Part shown: positions 51,903 through 62,120 of the stretch, piece by piece
How positions within the stretch are numbered: position 1 is the first letter of the stretch
How the letters are laid out: each line of letters opens with the position of its first letter
DNA from: Pseudomonadaceae bacterium
GTDB taxonomy: Bacteria > Pseudomonadota > Gammaproteobacteria > Pseudomonadales > Azotimanducaceae
Reading direction: 5' to 3'
Assembly: GCA_024743435.1 (NCBI GenBank)
Contig: JANSWO010000008.1
Location: forward strand, 124,001-188,000
DNA: 64,000 bases
Made by a program: the position numbers and the translations under genes
The notes under the pieces: model-generated
Seen by the model: the letters and a program-made list of their open reading frames with translations, nothing else
Databases searched by the model: none
Told to the model about the DNA's origin: nothing

Positions 51903-53471
51903 CTACGAATCTTCCAACGTGACCCGTAGCACCTCCTGCACAGTGGTAACACCCGCAAGCACCTTGCGTCGGCCATCATCGCGAATGCTATCCGAGCTCT
52001 TGCGAGCGGTCGCCGCTAAATCCAGCTCGGATACCTGATCGTGAATCAACTGGCGGAAGTCTTCGTTTACGAGCACGAGTTCGTAAATGCCGGTACGGCC
52101 GCGATAGCCCGTACGGGAGCACGCCTCGCACCCCGCCGCTTCGTAGACGATGGGCGATGTGTTGTCCGTGATTCCGAGAAACGTAACCTCAGACGGCGTC
52201 GCTGCGCGCGGCGTTTTGCAATCCGGGCACAACGTCCGCACCAGCCGTTGGGCCAGCACACCCACGAGCGACGAGCTCAGCAGAAACGGCTCAACGCCCA
52301 TATCAACAAGCCTGGTCACCGCGCCAACCGCAGTGTTCGTGTGCAGCGTGGATAGTACGAGGTGGCCAGTGAGAGACGCCTGAACCGCAATCTCCGCCGT
52401 TTCGAGATCGCGAATTTCGCCAACCATGACCACGTCCGGATCCTGTCGCAGGATGGCGCGCAGGCCGCGAGCGAACGTCATGTCTGCTTTGGTATTGACC
52501 TGCGTTTGGCCGATACCCGGCAGGTTGTATTCGATCGGATCTTCAACGGTCAGTACGTTGATGGTACGGGTATCCAGCTCTGCCAGGGACGAATAGAGTG
52601 TGGTCGTCTTACCTGAACCGGTGGGTCCGGTGACCAGGAAGATGCCGTGCGGCTTGTTTATCACTTGCTGCAGTCGGGTGAGATCAGACTCCACCATGCC
52701 GAGGTTAGGCAATGTCAGGCGGCCAGCCTGTTTGTCGAGCAGACGCAGGACCACTCGCTCACCGTTAGCCGCGGGCATCGTGGAAACCCGCACATCCACT
52801 TCGCGGCCACCGATGCGCAGCGAGATACGGCCATCTTGAGGCACCCGCTTCTCAGCAATATCCAGTCGCGCCATGACCTTGATACGCGAGACCAGCAAGG
52901 GCGCCAACGCTCGCTTGGGTTTCACTACTTCGCGCATGACGCCGTCCACCCGGAAACGGACCATCAGCTCACGCTCGAACGTTTCTATGTGGATGTCCGA
53001 GGCGCCCTCACGGATCGCTTCGGCCAGCAGCGCGTTGATCAGTCGGATGATCGGCGCGTCGTCTTCCTGCTCGAGCAGATCTTCTGTCGTCGGCAGAGAC
53101 TCGGCAAGGCTGGCCAGGTCCATCTCATCGCCAAGATCTTCAACCATCTGGCGAGCTTCTGAGGAGTCACGCGCATAGGTCGCAGCGAGGAGTTGATCAA
53201 ACTCCTCATCGCCCACGGCGCGCAGTTTCAGTGGTTTGCGGGCATAGCGTTTCAGCTCGGCAAGCGTTGTCAGCGTTGGCTTGACTCGATGGACAACGTC
53301 AATTTTGTGAGGTGTATCAAGCGCAGGGCCCGTTATCAGCACACCAAAGCGGCGCGCGAATGCGAACGGCAGCAGCCCCATGTCAGCGGTGGCAGGCGTT
53401 ACTGCGGCCGACACAGACGCGCCGTCGGCGAGCACCTCAGTGGGCTTGTCGTCACTGGCGAAATCGCTCAT
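51903..53471 (-). CDS. gspE: Type II secretion ATPase GspE
   Basis: 522 residues from ATG 53471, with AGGA nine bases upstream; the frame is open to 53504. N-terminal GspL-binding domain, then the ATPase core with Walker [10 protein letters not shown], Asp box [15 protein letters not shown] and His box LSTLHTN, and a C4 zinc module (CPDC ... CEAC). It drives pseudopilus assembly. First gene of the operon in this window; gspC and gspD, which usually precede it, are absent here. Confidence 0.96.
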   Translation of the reverse strand: MSDFASDDKPTEVLADGASVSAAVTPATADMGLLPFAFARRFGVLITGPALDTPHKIDVVHRVKPTLTTLAELKRYARKPLKLRAVGDEEFDQLLAATYARDSSEARQMVEDLGDEMDLASLAESLPTTEDLLEQEDDAPIIRLINALLAEAIREGASDIHIETFERELMVRFRVDGVMREVVKPKRALAPLLVSRIKVMARLDIAEKRVPQDGRISLRIGGREVDVRVSTMPAANGERVVLRLLDKQAGRLTLPNLGMVESDLTRLQQVINKPHGIFLVTGPTGSGKTTTLYSSLAELDTRTINVLTVEDPIEYNLPGIGQTQVNTKADMTFARGLRAILRQDPDVVMVGEIRDLETAEIAVQASLTGHLVLSTLHTNTAVGAVTRLVDMGVEPFLLSSSLVGVLAQRLVRTLCPDCKTPRAATPSEVTFLGITDNTSPIVYEAAGCEACSRTGYRGRTGIYELVLVNEDFRQLIHDQVSELDLAATARKSSDSIRDDGRRKVLAGVTTVQEVLRVTLEDS

Positions 53472-54134
53472 TTCGAAAATCCTGGCGAGGCGGACGTATG
53501 ACACACCCCTAAATCATACCAGTGGCGCTGAGAGCTGCGCACTGAAAGCTCGAGGTCATCGGACAAAGATGGCGACTCGGTAAGCCCGAGATTGTCGAGC
53601 TGTGAGCGAGTAGACACGACACAGCCAACCGGTGCCGTTTGTAGCACCCTTGAAACGATCTCGACACCCCGTTGTCACGGGGTTTGACCGCTTTGCACCC
53701 GAACGAGCGGGGCTGGCAGATCCGTGATGCCCTCCCACACCCCAGATCCTGGCGGGAGGTTGCAACCTTTTGCGCAGCTGGCGCATCTATTGTGATGGGA
53801 ACGGTTATGGGGGCGGTGATGGGAGAAGCGATGGGTGAGCTGATGGCCGTGACGAAACCGAGGGAGATGGCGGTACTCGAAGGACCATCAAACCGGGTAG
53901 CCCACAGGCTCGCTCAAGCACTTGGCACATCCGACCTCGGTGTTCATGACGCGAGGGGTAGACGCAACTCGGTCAACCGCTTCGGACGCATGGCTCTGTA
54001 TAGTGGGGTCTTGGATCGGCTGCCGCGCGCCGCCTCAGGGCCGCGTAGCTTTCGGGTTGCGTGGAGCATCAACCTGCACGCCAGCGATCCGACTACGCAC
54101 ATTCCATCGTCAACCAGTGAGATCGCGCCGCTTC
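53472..54134. other. Divergent region between the gsp operon and the sigma factor gene
   Basis: About 660 bp without a convincing gene. It contains a seven-pair hairpin ACCCCGT-TGTC-ACGGGGT (53666-53683) and five ATGG(G) motifs spaced exactly 12 bp apart (53795-53846). A long plus-strand frame crosses the region but overlaps the sigma factor in another frame and has no coding character. Confidence 0.5.
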
Positions 54135-54635
54135 GTGTCGGACCGCAAGAGTCAATTTATCGACCAGCTGTTCAAAGATCAGGGCACTGCACTGGTCAAA
54201 TTTCTGACGTCACAATATCGCGATCCGGAACAGGCGCGGGAAATTGCTCAGGAAGCGTGGCTGCGGATTTACCGGCTGGATCATCCGGAGATGCTGGACA
54301 ACCCACGGGCGTTCCTGTTTCAGACCGCGAACAACCTCGCAATCGACCGCAAACGACGGCAGGTGGTCGAGCTGCGCCATGCCGAAGCAGAGGCTCTCAA
54401 ACTCGCCGACGAAGAGTCTGTTTCCGTCGAGCAAACGGTGCAGGCGCGAGAATCAGTGGACATGGTTGCGCAGGCGCTCAAAGAGTTACCGGAAAAATGC
54501 CAGCGCGCGTTCGTTCTACACCGCACACAGGGCCTCTCCTACGCCGAGATTGCTGCCGAACTCGACGTATCGGTGAGCATGGTGGAGAAATACATTATTC
54601 GCGCGCTGAAGCATTTCAGAAACAAATTGTCATAG
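54135..54635 (+). CDS. ECF sigma factor of the FecI type
   Basis: 166 residues from GTG 54135; the upstream part of the frame has poor coding character, and homologous proteins begin near this point. Region 2 (FLTSQYRDPEQAREIAQEAW) and region 4 (LPEKCQRAFVLHRTQGLSYAEIAAELDVSVSMVEKYI) are clear. FecI-type sigmas are activated through FecR by a loaded TonB receptor; FecR and a receptor with an STN domain follow in order, so the three form one signalling unit. Confidence 0.9.
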   Translation: MSDRKSQFIDQLFKDQGTALVKFLTSQYRDPEQAREIAQEAWLRIYRLDHPEMLDNPRAFLFQTANNLAIDRKRRQVVELRHAEAEALKLADEESVSVEQTVQARESVDMVAQALKELPEKCQRAFVLHRTQGLSYAEIAAELDVSVSMVEKYIIRALKHFRNKLS

Positions 54636-54749
54636 AAAAGTCGTGAGGGGTCAGCGCTCACAACCGTCTAATACTTGTGCGCAACAACTAAGCGCAGGCG
54701 TCATCTACCGCAGTTTTCACCGTGGTGTTCGCGGCAACTGGAAATCAGC

Positions 54750-55925
54750 TTGAACAGCTCAACGCAAAATCGACGAGATACGGGCGATACCGAGATCGAA
54801 GATCAGGCTATCGCGTGGCTTGCGTTGCTGCGTCGCGACTTCGTTTCGGTGGCTCACCAGGCTGAGTTTGCCCAGTGGCTAGCACGCGATCCTGCGCATC
54901 AGTTGGCGTTTGATGAGGTCACTGAGCTGTGGGCCGCGCTTGCAGAACCTATCGCGCAGATCGCTGAGCGCAAGGCGCTACCGACTTCCGAGCCGTCCAC
55001 CCCAGCCAAGACGATTGCATACCCGGCAAACTCAGACGCATTGCCTGAGCCCTTGGGAATATCGAACCAAAAACGGCGCGCTGCCCCCATTCGCTACGCG
55101 CTGGCCGCGTCCACGCTCTTGATCGTCGCGGCTGGGCTCGTCGTTTCAGCCCTGAGTTTCAGCCCCATAAACGGCTCGGTCGGCGAACGCTGGGCAGGGC
55201 TCTGGCAGGGACTGACGACAAGCGGTCAGGCAGCGATTGCCACCGTGCTGGGAGAACAGCGCAGCCTGCAACTGCAAGACGGCAGTCAGGTGACCCTGAA
55301 TACGAATTCTGAGCTTTACGTCACTCTGGCTGCCGACCGGCGGCAAATGACGCTGGCAGCTGGCGAGGCCTACTTCGATGTCGCCAAAGACGCATCTCGC
55401 CCCTTTGAAGTGAGCGCTGGCGAGTGGACCGTCACGGCCATAGGCACGGCTTTCAGTGTGCATCTGAACTCTGCGCAGGACGTTCGTCCGGGATCAGCCG
55501 CTGTTGCCTCCATACAAGTTGTCGTGGAAGAAGGCATCGTTGAATTGCGCGGCCGCACGGGTGAGGCTGTTCGTCTGGGTGCCAATGAACAAGCGCTCGT
55601 GTCCAAGGGTGATATCCACTCATCCTCCGTCCACGCCAACGATGCAACAGCCTGGCGACACGGCCAGCTGATCTACTCCGACGTGCCACTAGCAACGGTT
55701 ATCAGCGATTTGAACCGCTATCTGCCGCATCCTATGACCATCGGCAACGATGAGCTGGCTGCCACCAAAGTCTCTGCGGTGCTCCAGTTGTCCAAGCAGA
55801 GCGATATGCTCAACGCGCTGAGCCATGCACTACCGATGAGTTGGGAGTTGTTGTCGGATTCGCTGGTGGTGATCCAACCGACCAGCGACTTCGAGCCGGA
55901 GCCTTCGGCGCTCGACGAGGCCTGA
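54750..55925 (+). CDS. FecR-family anti-sigma/sigma regulator
   Basis: 391 residues from TTG 54750 with GGAAA upstream; another TTG at 54675 is in frame and no ATG exists. N-terminal cytoplasmic DUF4880 region (AIAWLALLRRDFVSVAHQAEF...FDEVTELWAAL), a membrane helix at ~113-135 (ALAASTLLIVAAGLVVSAL), the periplasmic FecR domain (~165-265, LQDGSQVTLNTNSELYV, GEAYFDVAKD) and a C-terminal STN-like region (~300-365) that contacts the receptor. It relays receptor occupancy to the ECF sigma gene upstream. Confidence 0.9.
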   Translation: MNSSTQNRRDTGDTEIEDQAIAWLALLRRDFVSVAHQAEFAQWLARDPAHQLAFDEVTELWAALAEPIAQIAERKALPTSEPSTPAKTIAYPANSDALPEPLGISNQKRRAAPIRYALAASTLLIVAAGLVVSALSFSPINGSVGERWAGLWQGLTTSGQAAIATVLGEQRSLQLQDGSQVTLNTNSELYVTLAADRRQMTLAAGEAYFDVAKDASRPFEVSAGEWTVTAIGTAFSVHLNSAQDVRPGSAAVASIQVVVEEGIVELRGRTGEAVRLGANEQALVSKGDIHSSSVHANDATAWRHGQLIYSDVPLATVISDLNRYLPHPMTIGNDELAATKVSAVLQLSKQSDMLNALSHALPMSWELLSDSLVVIQPTSDFEPEPSALDEA

Positions 55926-56021
55926 TGTAGCAGCCACCGCAGCACGACGTTCTCGAGGTCAGAACGACGCCATGTGTTGCACGCCTGTTGCGCTCCTATT
56001 CGGCCTCTCCTTGTTAAGCAA

Positions 56022-56052
56022 ACCGACAGATAAACCGATAAACAGACCGACA
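56022..56052. promoter_or_regulatory. Three ACCGAYA repeats at 12-bp spacing
   Basis: ACCGACA (56022), ACCGATA (56034) and ACCGACA (56046) lie exactly 12 bp apart, just upstream of the putative ECF promoter of the receptor gene. Regular spacing suggests a binding array, but no cognate regulator is known. Confidence 0.4.
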
Positions 56053-56059
56053 TCTCTTC

Positions 56060-56088
56060 GGAAACTCGCCACAAACTGCTGATTTCTT
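56060..56088 (+). promoter_or_regulatory. Possible ECF-type promoter of the receptor gene
   Basis: GGAAAC (56060-56065) and TTTCTT (56083-56088) with a 17-bp spacer resemble the GGAAAT/TCCTTT elements used by FecI-type sigmas. About 60 bp upstream of the receptor start. Recognised by eye. Confidence 0.35.
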
Positions 56089-56147
56089 TCCAATTTGGCC
56101 TGCTTTAGGATTGCGACCTACATTCCGGGAAGACAGTCCTTGGCCCG

Positions 56148-59100
56148 ATGGGCAATTTACGCCAACCAGCCAGTCGTGCGTGCTCCGCACGAAGCAGCAG
56201 CCACCGGCAGCAATGCCCGGGCTTTGTGTGGGCGCGAATTGGCAGCCGAGGCTTAGTAGCTGCACTCATAACGCTGATGGCAGCTCCCTGGGCGCTTGCG
56301 GACGCAACAATCCCAGCCGGACGGTTGGATGACGCACTGTTCGCACTCGGTCGACAAACGGGAATCTCGATCGTTTTCCCACCGCGCATTACGCGCAGCA
56401 TTCATACTGAGGGCGTGTCCGTCGAGGGCCGAGGCGATCGCGCCGCGATGCGGGCGCTCGATATCGTCCTGCGCGAGCATTGCCTGCAAGCCAAGCTCAT
56501 TGCGCCGGCCTTGATTGCCGTTCGTGAGCGCTGCCCAAACACAACCAACCCAGACCCGGCTGAAGCAAAGGCCACTATCGCGTTCGCCGATGAACCGTTG
56601 CCGCCGGGCGTGGAAGAGATCGTGGTTAGCGAGCGGGCTCTCACGGGCAGTCGTCTGCGTAACCCAACCTGGCAAGGGTCGAGCCAGGTCGACATCATCG
56701 AGCGAAGCGAGATCGATAGCGCCGGTGCTCAAGGCCTGGACAAGATCCTCCGTTACATCCCCGCTGTATCTGGCAACTCGACCAGCACACTAATCAGTAA
56801 CGGCGGCGACGGCAGCGCATCCGTTACGCTGCGCGGCCTGCCAGCTAGCAACACGCTTGTCCTTCTGAACGGAAGGCGCGTCAATGCGGACGCTTCAGGT
56901 GCGGGAAGCGTCGATCTCAATACGCTGCCGCTAGCACTGGTTAAGCGCGTCGAGATTCTCAAAGATGGTGCCTCCGCGTTGTATGGGTCTGATGCCGTCG
57001 CCGGTGTGGTCAACGTCATCACGCGCCAGGATATCGAGGGCATACACATCGATACGTACTTTGGCGCCTCCGGACAGGACGATCACGAGACTCAACATAC
57101 GTCCCTGCTTGCCGGCCGCCGCTTCGCCAACGGTCAATTTACGCTGGGCGCGTCGTACTACGATCAGAATGAACTGGCCAGCCGAGACCGAAAGCTTTCA
57201 GCGAGCTCTGATGATCGCGCCAGAGGCGGCATCGACAAACGCTCGAGCGCAACCGCCCCAGCGCGGGTTGCAGTGGGCGGCGACGCCTTGATTTTGAGTT
57301 CCGATGCACTTGATGGCTCCGATGCGAGCCATTTCCGCACCGCAACGACCGAAGATCGCTTCGAGTATCGAGACGCTACAAGCTCCATCGTTCCCTCGCG
57401 GCGATGGTCAGGCTTTGCTGATGTTCGCGGGTTTGTCGGCGATTGGGAGGTCTTTACCGAGATACTCTTCAGCCGCAACACGTCAGCAACCCGGTTCGCA
57501 CCCGCCCCACTATTCACCGGGTTTGAAACGATTGCGCTACCAATCGCTGCTGAGCAGCCGTTCAACCCATTTGACGTTGAGCTGACCGATGTACGGCGCC
57601 GCATGGTCGAACTTGGTGACCGGGTACAAAGCAACGAAAGCCGCAGCAGACGAATTGTTGCGGGCCTCCAGGGCACTATTCGTGGAGTGGACGTCGAGGT
57701 ACTCGCTAGCAGCAACCGCACGCGCGCTCGGCAAGAGATGTACGGGGGATTAAACGCTTTCAACACGCGTGATGCGCTGAGCCGCGATTGTGTTGCGCCG
57801 TGTGTGCCTTTGAACCTGTTTGGCCCGGCCGGTTCGGTGACGCAGGAAATGGTCGAGTTCATTCGCGCGGACACCACAACCCACTCTCGCTCAGACAGCC
57901 GCGCGCTGACGCTGAATCTGGACACCCGAGCCTGGCAGCTACCCGCAGGCTCGATCGAATTTGCGGCTGGCGCCGAGTATCGCGAGGAAGGCCTGCGGGT
58001 ATCACCGGATGCGCTCACCGCAGCAGGCGGCACCCTGGGCGCGGCCAACATTGGCCCAACGAATGGTGAACGCACTATCTGGGAGGTCTACGCCGAGGCG
58101 TACGTACCTTTGCTACGGGCTTCGGATGACCGGACCCTGCTCGACATGCAGCTCGCAGGTCGCGTCTCGCACTACAGCGATTTCGGCCGTGCGAGTAACC
58201 CTCGCATTGCATTTCGTCTGCGCCCGAGCCCGACCGTTACGTTTCGTGCGAGCTACGCGCACGGCTTTCGTAGCCCAACTCTCAAGCAGTTGTTTGGCGG
58301 CACTGTCGTAAGCTTCCAATTCCTCAATGACCCGTGTGCACGCGGAAGCGCTGGCGACGACGCAAGCTCATCACCAGTCCTGCCCGGCTGCCCTACCCAA
58401 TCTGACAGCACTCTGACCCAGGTTCTCACCCGAATCGGTGGCGATGCGGGTTTGAAGCCAGAGACGTCACGTAGCCTGAATGTGGGGCTTAGCTGGACAG
58501 GGGCTGGACGGCTCGAAGGGCTCACCGCATCGCTGGATGCATGGCGAATTCGGCAACGAAACGTGGTGGATTCCTCCGCCCAGTACATCATCAATGAGAA
58601 CGCGCGCAGCGGTCGCTTCAGCGAGCGGGTTCCGCGTAGTAGCGACGGCAACATTACTAACGTCGATGCCAGCTTGTTGAACATCGGTACGCGAGACGTC
58701 TCTGGGGTTGACCTGAGCCTCGCCTACCGGATGCGTGGGCGTTCGTTCGGGCAACTCGATTTCGCATTCAACGCAGCTCACATCGCGCGTTTTGCTGATC
58801 GGTTCGATCCGGACAGCGAACGAATCGACCAGGCAGGGTTATTCACTGATGAAGCGAGCGGCGGCAACGGCGCACTACCGGACCTGAAGGCGAATATCGG
58901 TGTGCAGTGGCGACATCGGCATTGGGCCGCGGCCTACACTCTGCACTTCGTCAACAGCCTGAGTGAACGGGTGCCGATTGAAGACACCAGACGCACGATC
59001 GACTCCTGGATAACTCAGGACATTCAGGCAAGTTACGGCGGCCCTGCAACGGCCGATGTCCGCGTGACACTTGGTCTGGATAACGCATTTGATGCCGAAC

Positions 59101-59198
59101 CACCATTTGCCGCGGCCGCTTTCAACGACAGCTACGACGCGCGCACTTACGACATCACCGGGCGCTTCTGGTATCTGCGTCTCGATCGGCTAATTTGA
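56148..59198 (+). CDS. TonB-dependent receptor with N-terminal STN signalling domain
   Basis: 1016 residues. A long signal peptide region (~1-51, VAALITLMAAPWALA-DAT; GTG 56226 is an alternative start), STN domain (~52-120, LDDALFALGRQTGISIVF), a TonB-box-like EEIVVSE (~157), plug domain (~170-285, ALYGSDAVAGVVNVIT) and a 22-strand barrel ending in RFWYLRLDRLI with terminal aromatic pattern. Downstream of FecI- and FecR-like genes, so it should both import a ligand and signal its presence. Its barrel shares segments with the receptor at 62492 (LFGGTVVSFQF against LFGGGTVSFDF). Ligand unknown. Confidence 0.93.
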   Translation: MGNLRQPASRACSARSSSHRQQCPGFVWARIGSRGLVAALITLMAAPWALADATIPAGRLDDALFALGRQTGISIVFPPRITRSIHTEGVSVEGRGDRAAMRALDIVLREHCLQAKLIAPALIAVRERCPNTTNPDPAEAKATIAFADEPLPPGVEEIVVSERALTGSRLRNPTWQGSSQVDIIERSEIDSAGAQGLDKILRYIPAVSGNSTSTLISNGGDGSASVTLRGLPASNTLVLLNGRRVNADASGAGSVDLNTLPLALVKRVEILKDGASALYGSDAVAGVVNVITRQDIEGIHIDTYFGASGQDDHETQHTSLLAGRRFANGQFTLGASYYDQNELASRDRKLSASSDDRARGGIDKRSSATAPARVAVGGDALILSSDALDGSDASHFRTATTEDRFEYRDATSSIVPSRRWSGFADVRGFVGDWEVFTEILFSRNTSATRFAPAPLFTGFETIALPIAAEQPFNPFDVELTDVRRRMVELGDRVQSNESRSRRIVAGLQGTIRGVDVEVLASSNRTRARQEMYGGLNAFNTRDALSRDCVAPCVPLNLFGPAGSVTQEMVEFIRADTTTHSRSDSRALTLNLDTRAWQLPAGSIEFAAGAEYREEGLRVSPDALTAAGGTLGAANIGPTNGERTIWEVYAEAYVPLLRASDDRTLLDMQLAGRVSHYSDFGRASNPRIAFRLRPSPTVTFRASYAHGFRSPTLKQLFGGTVVSFQFLNDPCARGSAGDDASSSPVLPGCPTQSDSTLTQVLTRIGGDAGLKPETSRSLNVGLSWTGAGRLEGLTASLDAWRIRQRNVVDSSAQYIINENARSGRFSERVPRSSDGNITNVDASLLNIGTRDVSGVDLSLAYRMRGRSFGQLDFAFNAAHIARFADRFDPDSERIDQAGLFTDEASGGNGALPDLKANIGVQWRHRHWAAAYTLHFVNSLSERVPIEDTRRTIDSWITQDIQASYGGPATADVRVTLGLDNAFDAEPPFAAAAFNDSYDARTYDITGRFWYLRLDRLI

Positions 59199-59232
59199 GC
59201 CGCTGGGTGGGACTTGAAACGCGAGCTCATCG

Positions 59233-59729
59233 CATCCTCGCCAACCTCACGAGATTGCCGCGTTGCCAAGCCGCTCCGCAGCTCGGCGCCTCGCAATGAC
59301 TGAGGTGCGTATCATCGCGAGCGCAGAAGCCCTACCCCGTCATCGAATCCCAACCACCCCGTCATCGCATCCCACCTACCCCGTCATCGCGAAGGAGCAA
59401 AGCGACTGACGCGATCTCCGTCTGCTGTGGCATCCACGCCAACCTCACGAGATTGCCACGTTGCCAAGCCGCTCCGCAGCTCGGCGCCTCGCAATGACTG
59501 AGGTGCGTATCATCGCGAGCGCATAAGCCCTACCCCGTCATCGAATCCCAACCACCCCGTCATCGCCCCCCAACTGCCCCGTCATCGCGAAGGAGCAAAG
59601 CGACTGACGCGATCTCCGTCTGCTGTGGCGACCACGCCAACCTCACGGGATTGCCGCGTTGCCAAGCCACTGCGCAGCTCGGCGCCTCGCAATGACCGAG
59701 GTGCGCATCATCGGGAGCGCAAAGAAACT
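59233..59729. repeat. 198-bp tandem repeat, two and a half copies
   Basis: Copies start at about 59233, 59431 and 59629 (the last partial, ending at the RND gene stop). Each contains CCAACCTCACGAGATTGCC, CTCGCAATGAC and several CCCCGTCATCG units plus GAAGGAGCAAAGCGACTGA. The paired GATTGCC/CTCGCAATGAC arms resemble the GTCATTGCGAG...GCAATCTCG dispersed repeats of many bacteria. Copies differ by a few substitutions. The region has no gene and lies between convergent genes. Confidence 0.85.
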
Positions 59730-61927
59730 TAGTCATCCCTGACGATCCGCTCTTGCAGCAACACACGAACCAGCGCCGGCAGGATGACCACATCAGCAAG
59801 TAGGGCCGTCAGCATCGTCATCAATATCACCGTAGCGAAGTCAGTAAACGGCACCATCTCGGCTGCAAACAACACCATGAATCCCGCACACACCACGAGC
59901 GTCGTTGTAAGAATCGGCGCGATCAGCTCACGTGTTGCCCGCACGGAAGCAGTACCCGCGTCGTAGCCAGCTTTCATCAGTTGCTGAATGCGGACAAGCA
60001 GGTGCGTGGAGTCATCGAGCACAATGCCAAACGCCATTGCAGTCACCATTGAGCTGCCCATATCGATCGTCACGCCCATGACGCCGAGAAACGCGAGACT
60101 GGCCAGCACTGGGACGGCATTGATGAATATTCCGATCGTTGCCATGCCCCAGGATCGGAAAAGCAACAGCAACAGAAAGAAGACCACAACTGCCCCGACC
60201 GCCAGCCCTTTCAAATTGTCGCCGCCAATTCGATGCCCGGTTTCGAAGAAGCTACTGACCCGGCCGACAAAGCCTCCCTCCAGTTCATTCGCCTCGAGAT
60301 AGCCATCGACGATCGCTTTCATTTCAAAGTAGTCGCCGGAACCGAGATAAGGAAGCTGCAGCAGCACAACGTAGCGGCTGCGCTCGTCATCCATAAATAC
60401 TTCGAGATCCTCCGGGTCAAACCACAGCATTAGTTGTGCGAAGAGGTCTGGGCTGTCGGGAAAATCTAATGCAGGCTCAGGGTTAACCTCACCCGGTTCG
60501 GGCGCGGTGAGCGCTGATGTCACTTCAGACAAATGATCATAGAACCAGGAAGCCTGGAAGCGGCCATCGTACTTCTCGTAGAGACTGTCGATCAGCGGCT
60601 TCAGCGCAATCCAAGGTTCGGGCGATTCCACGCTATCGGCATAAATCACGAGCGGCATATTCATGCGCCCAAAGTGCTCGCCTACCGTTTCAAAATCAGC
60701 TCGAACGGGGTTAGACAGCGGTAAATAATCAGAGGGTGTGTATTCGACCTGCAAGCGCGAAAGCCCAACACCGGTTTGCACCAGGAGCAACGCCAGCAAG
60801 GCAAAGCCGACGAATGGATTGACAATCGTCCAGCGTGGAACGCCCTGAGCACTGCGAAAACTGGGCTGATCAATGCGGCACAATAGCGGGAACACGAAGG
60901 CAAAGATGCCAAACGTTCCCGCAGCAATACCAACCACACCCATCAAGGCGAGTGCTTGCACGTCTGGTGCCGGCGTCAGCGCGGTGCATGCGAACCCTAC
61001 GGCGGTCGTGGCACCCGCCATAGCGAACGGCAACCTGGCTTCTACGGGCGTGCCGACAAGCGGCGAGTTTCGCACGGCATAGCCATGGGCGTGGACAACA
61101 AAAGCTGTCGACAGCGGCACCAGCAGAAAAACCACCAGTGAGGTTGCCGGCGTCAGCGACAAACCGTTCCAACCCATGAAGCCATAGGCACAGGCGAGCA
61201 CAAATAGCGTCAGTCCCAGGTTTGCCAGGGTTGTGACCCAGGAGCGGGTGATCAGGAACACAAGTACCAGCATCAGCACGAGCAATGCGCCGATGAAGAC
61301 GGAATCGGAGCCCACCACCCGGGACAACTCAGCACTCATGATCGGCTCACCTGTCACCACAAGCTGTCCACCGAGCGCGGCTGCGCGCGCCTGGAATGGC
61401 GCCATAACTTCGGTCAGCGCTTGTGAGAACGTCGTTGCGTCCAGGTCGCCTTCGGAGATGAGGAATACCGCACTGGCGCTCCCATCGGCGCTCACGAGCA
61501 GCCGCGCAAAGGGTTGATAGTCCCGCGCGGCTTCGCATCGTTCTTGCGCCGAATCAAATTCCGCTTCGCGGAAGCGGGATAGATCGACGTAGTCGTCGGT
61601 TTCAACGATGTAGCGCGATGACCGGGAAGCCAGACCTATCGTGCGGTCAATCATCGGATTGCCAGCTAGCGCATCTTCGACATCGAGCATCAGCTGCCAG
61701 CCCGCATCGGTGCACAGTAGATCGATGAAGACGAGCAGAGCCCCATTGTCGGAAGGGAAGCGCTCAAGAAATTCCGCGTAACGTGCCCTACTTTCAGGAT
61801 CCTGAGGCAGCATCGCTTCCGCTGCGTCATTGGACACGGTAACTCGCATGGCACCGATTGCAGCCAGCACAAACAACACCGCAAAAAGGGCCAGGCCGAT
61901 ACGGCGACGATCAAGCAAGTTTGTCAA
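59729..61927 (-). CDS. RND/MMPL-family exporter
   Basis: 732 residues with about eleven to twelve membrane helices in two homologous halves, each one helix, a large extracytoplasmic loop and five helices, the arrangement of MMPL/HAE3-type RND proteins rather than the ~1030-residue drug exporters. Acidic residue in the fourth helix region appears in FGIVLDDSTHLLVRI. Likely exports lipids or hopanoid-like compounds, or works with outer membrane remodelling. Start is TTG 61927 with GGAGAG upstream. The stop lies at the edge of the 198-bp repeats. Confidence 0.88.
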   Translation of the reverse strand: MTNLLDRRRIGLALFAVLFVLAAIGAMRVTVSNDAAEAMLPQDPESRARYAEFLERFPSDNGALLVFIDLLCTDAGWQLMLDVEDALAGNPMIDRTIGLASRSSRYIVETDDYVDLSRFREAEFDSAQERCEAARDYQPFARLLVSADGSASAVFLISEGDLDATTFSQALTEVMAPFQARAAALGGQLVVTGEPIMSAELSRVVGSDSVFIGALLVLMLVLVFLITRSWVTTLANLGLTLFVLACAYGFMGWNGLSLTPATSLVVFLLVPLSTAFVVHAHGYAVRNSPLVGTPVEARLPFAMAGATTAVGFACTALTPAPDVQALALMGVVGIAAGTFGIFAFVFPLLCRIDQPSFRSAQGVPRWTIVNPFVGFALLALLLVQTGVGLSRLQVEYTPSDYLPLSNPVRADFETVGEHFGRMNMPLVIYADSVESPEPWIALKPLIDSLYEKYDGRFQASWFYDHLSEVTSALTAPEPGEVNPEPALDFPDSPDLFAQLMLWFDPEDLEVFMDDERSRYVVLLQLPYLGSGDYFEMKAIVDGYLEANELEGGFVGRVSSFFETGHRIGGDNLKGLAVGAVVVFFLLLLLFRSWGMATIGIFINAVPVLASLAFLGVMGVTIDMGSSMVTAMAFGIVLDDSTHLLVRIQQLMKAGYDAGTASVRATRELIAPILTTTLVVCAGFMVLFAAEMVPFTDFATVILMTMLTALLADVVILPALVRVLLQERIVRDD

Positions 61928-62120
61928 TCCACTCTCCCCAGTAGCCGGTCATTACAGTGCCTAGCGAGGCTGAGGTAAAGGGCGCAGTGTGAGTTGCGTG
62001 AAGATTAATCAGTTGGGAACAGCCAAGCGGTTGTTCGCGTGAGCCTAAAAACGATGCAGCTTGGAAGGAGTGATGAGATCGCCGCGCGGCCTTGCCTGCT
62101 GCGCAGGCAAATAGCTCGCG

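Noticed and set aside
53672-54646. Long plus-strand open frame (324 codons) ahead of and across the sigma factor gene
   Set aside because: It overlaps the well-supported ECF sigma factor in another frame for some 500 bp and has Arg/Ser-rich shadow composition; only the MGxxMG stretch is notable.
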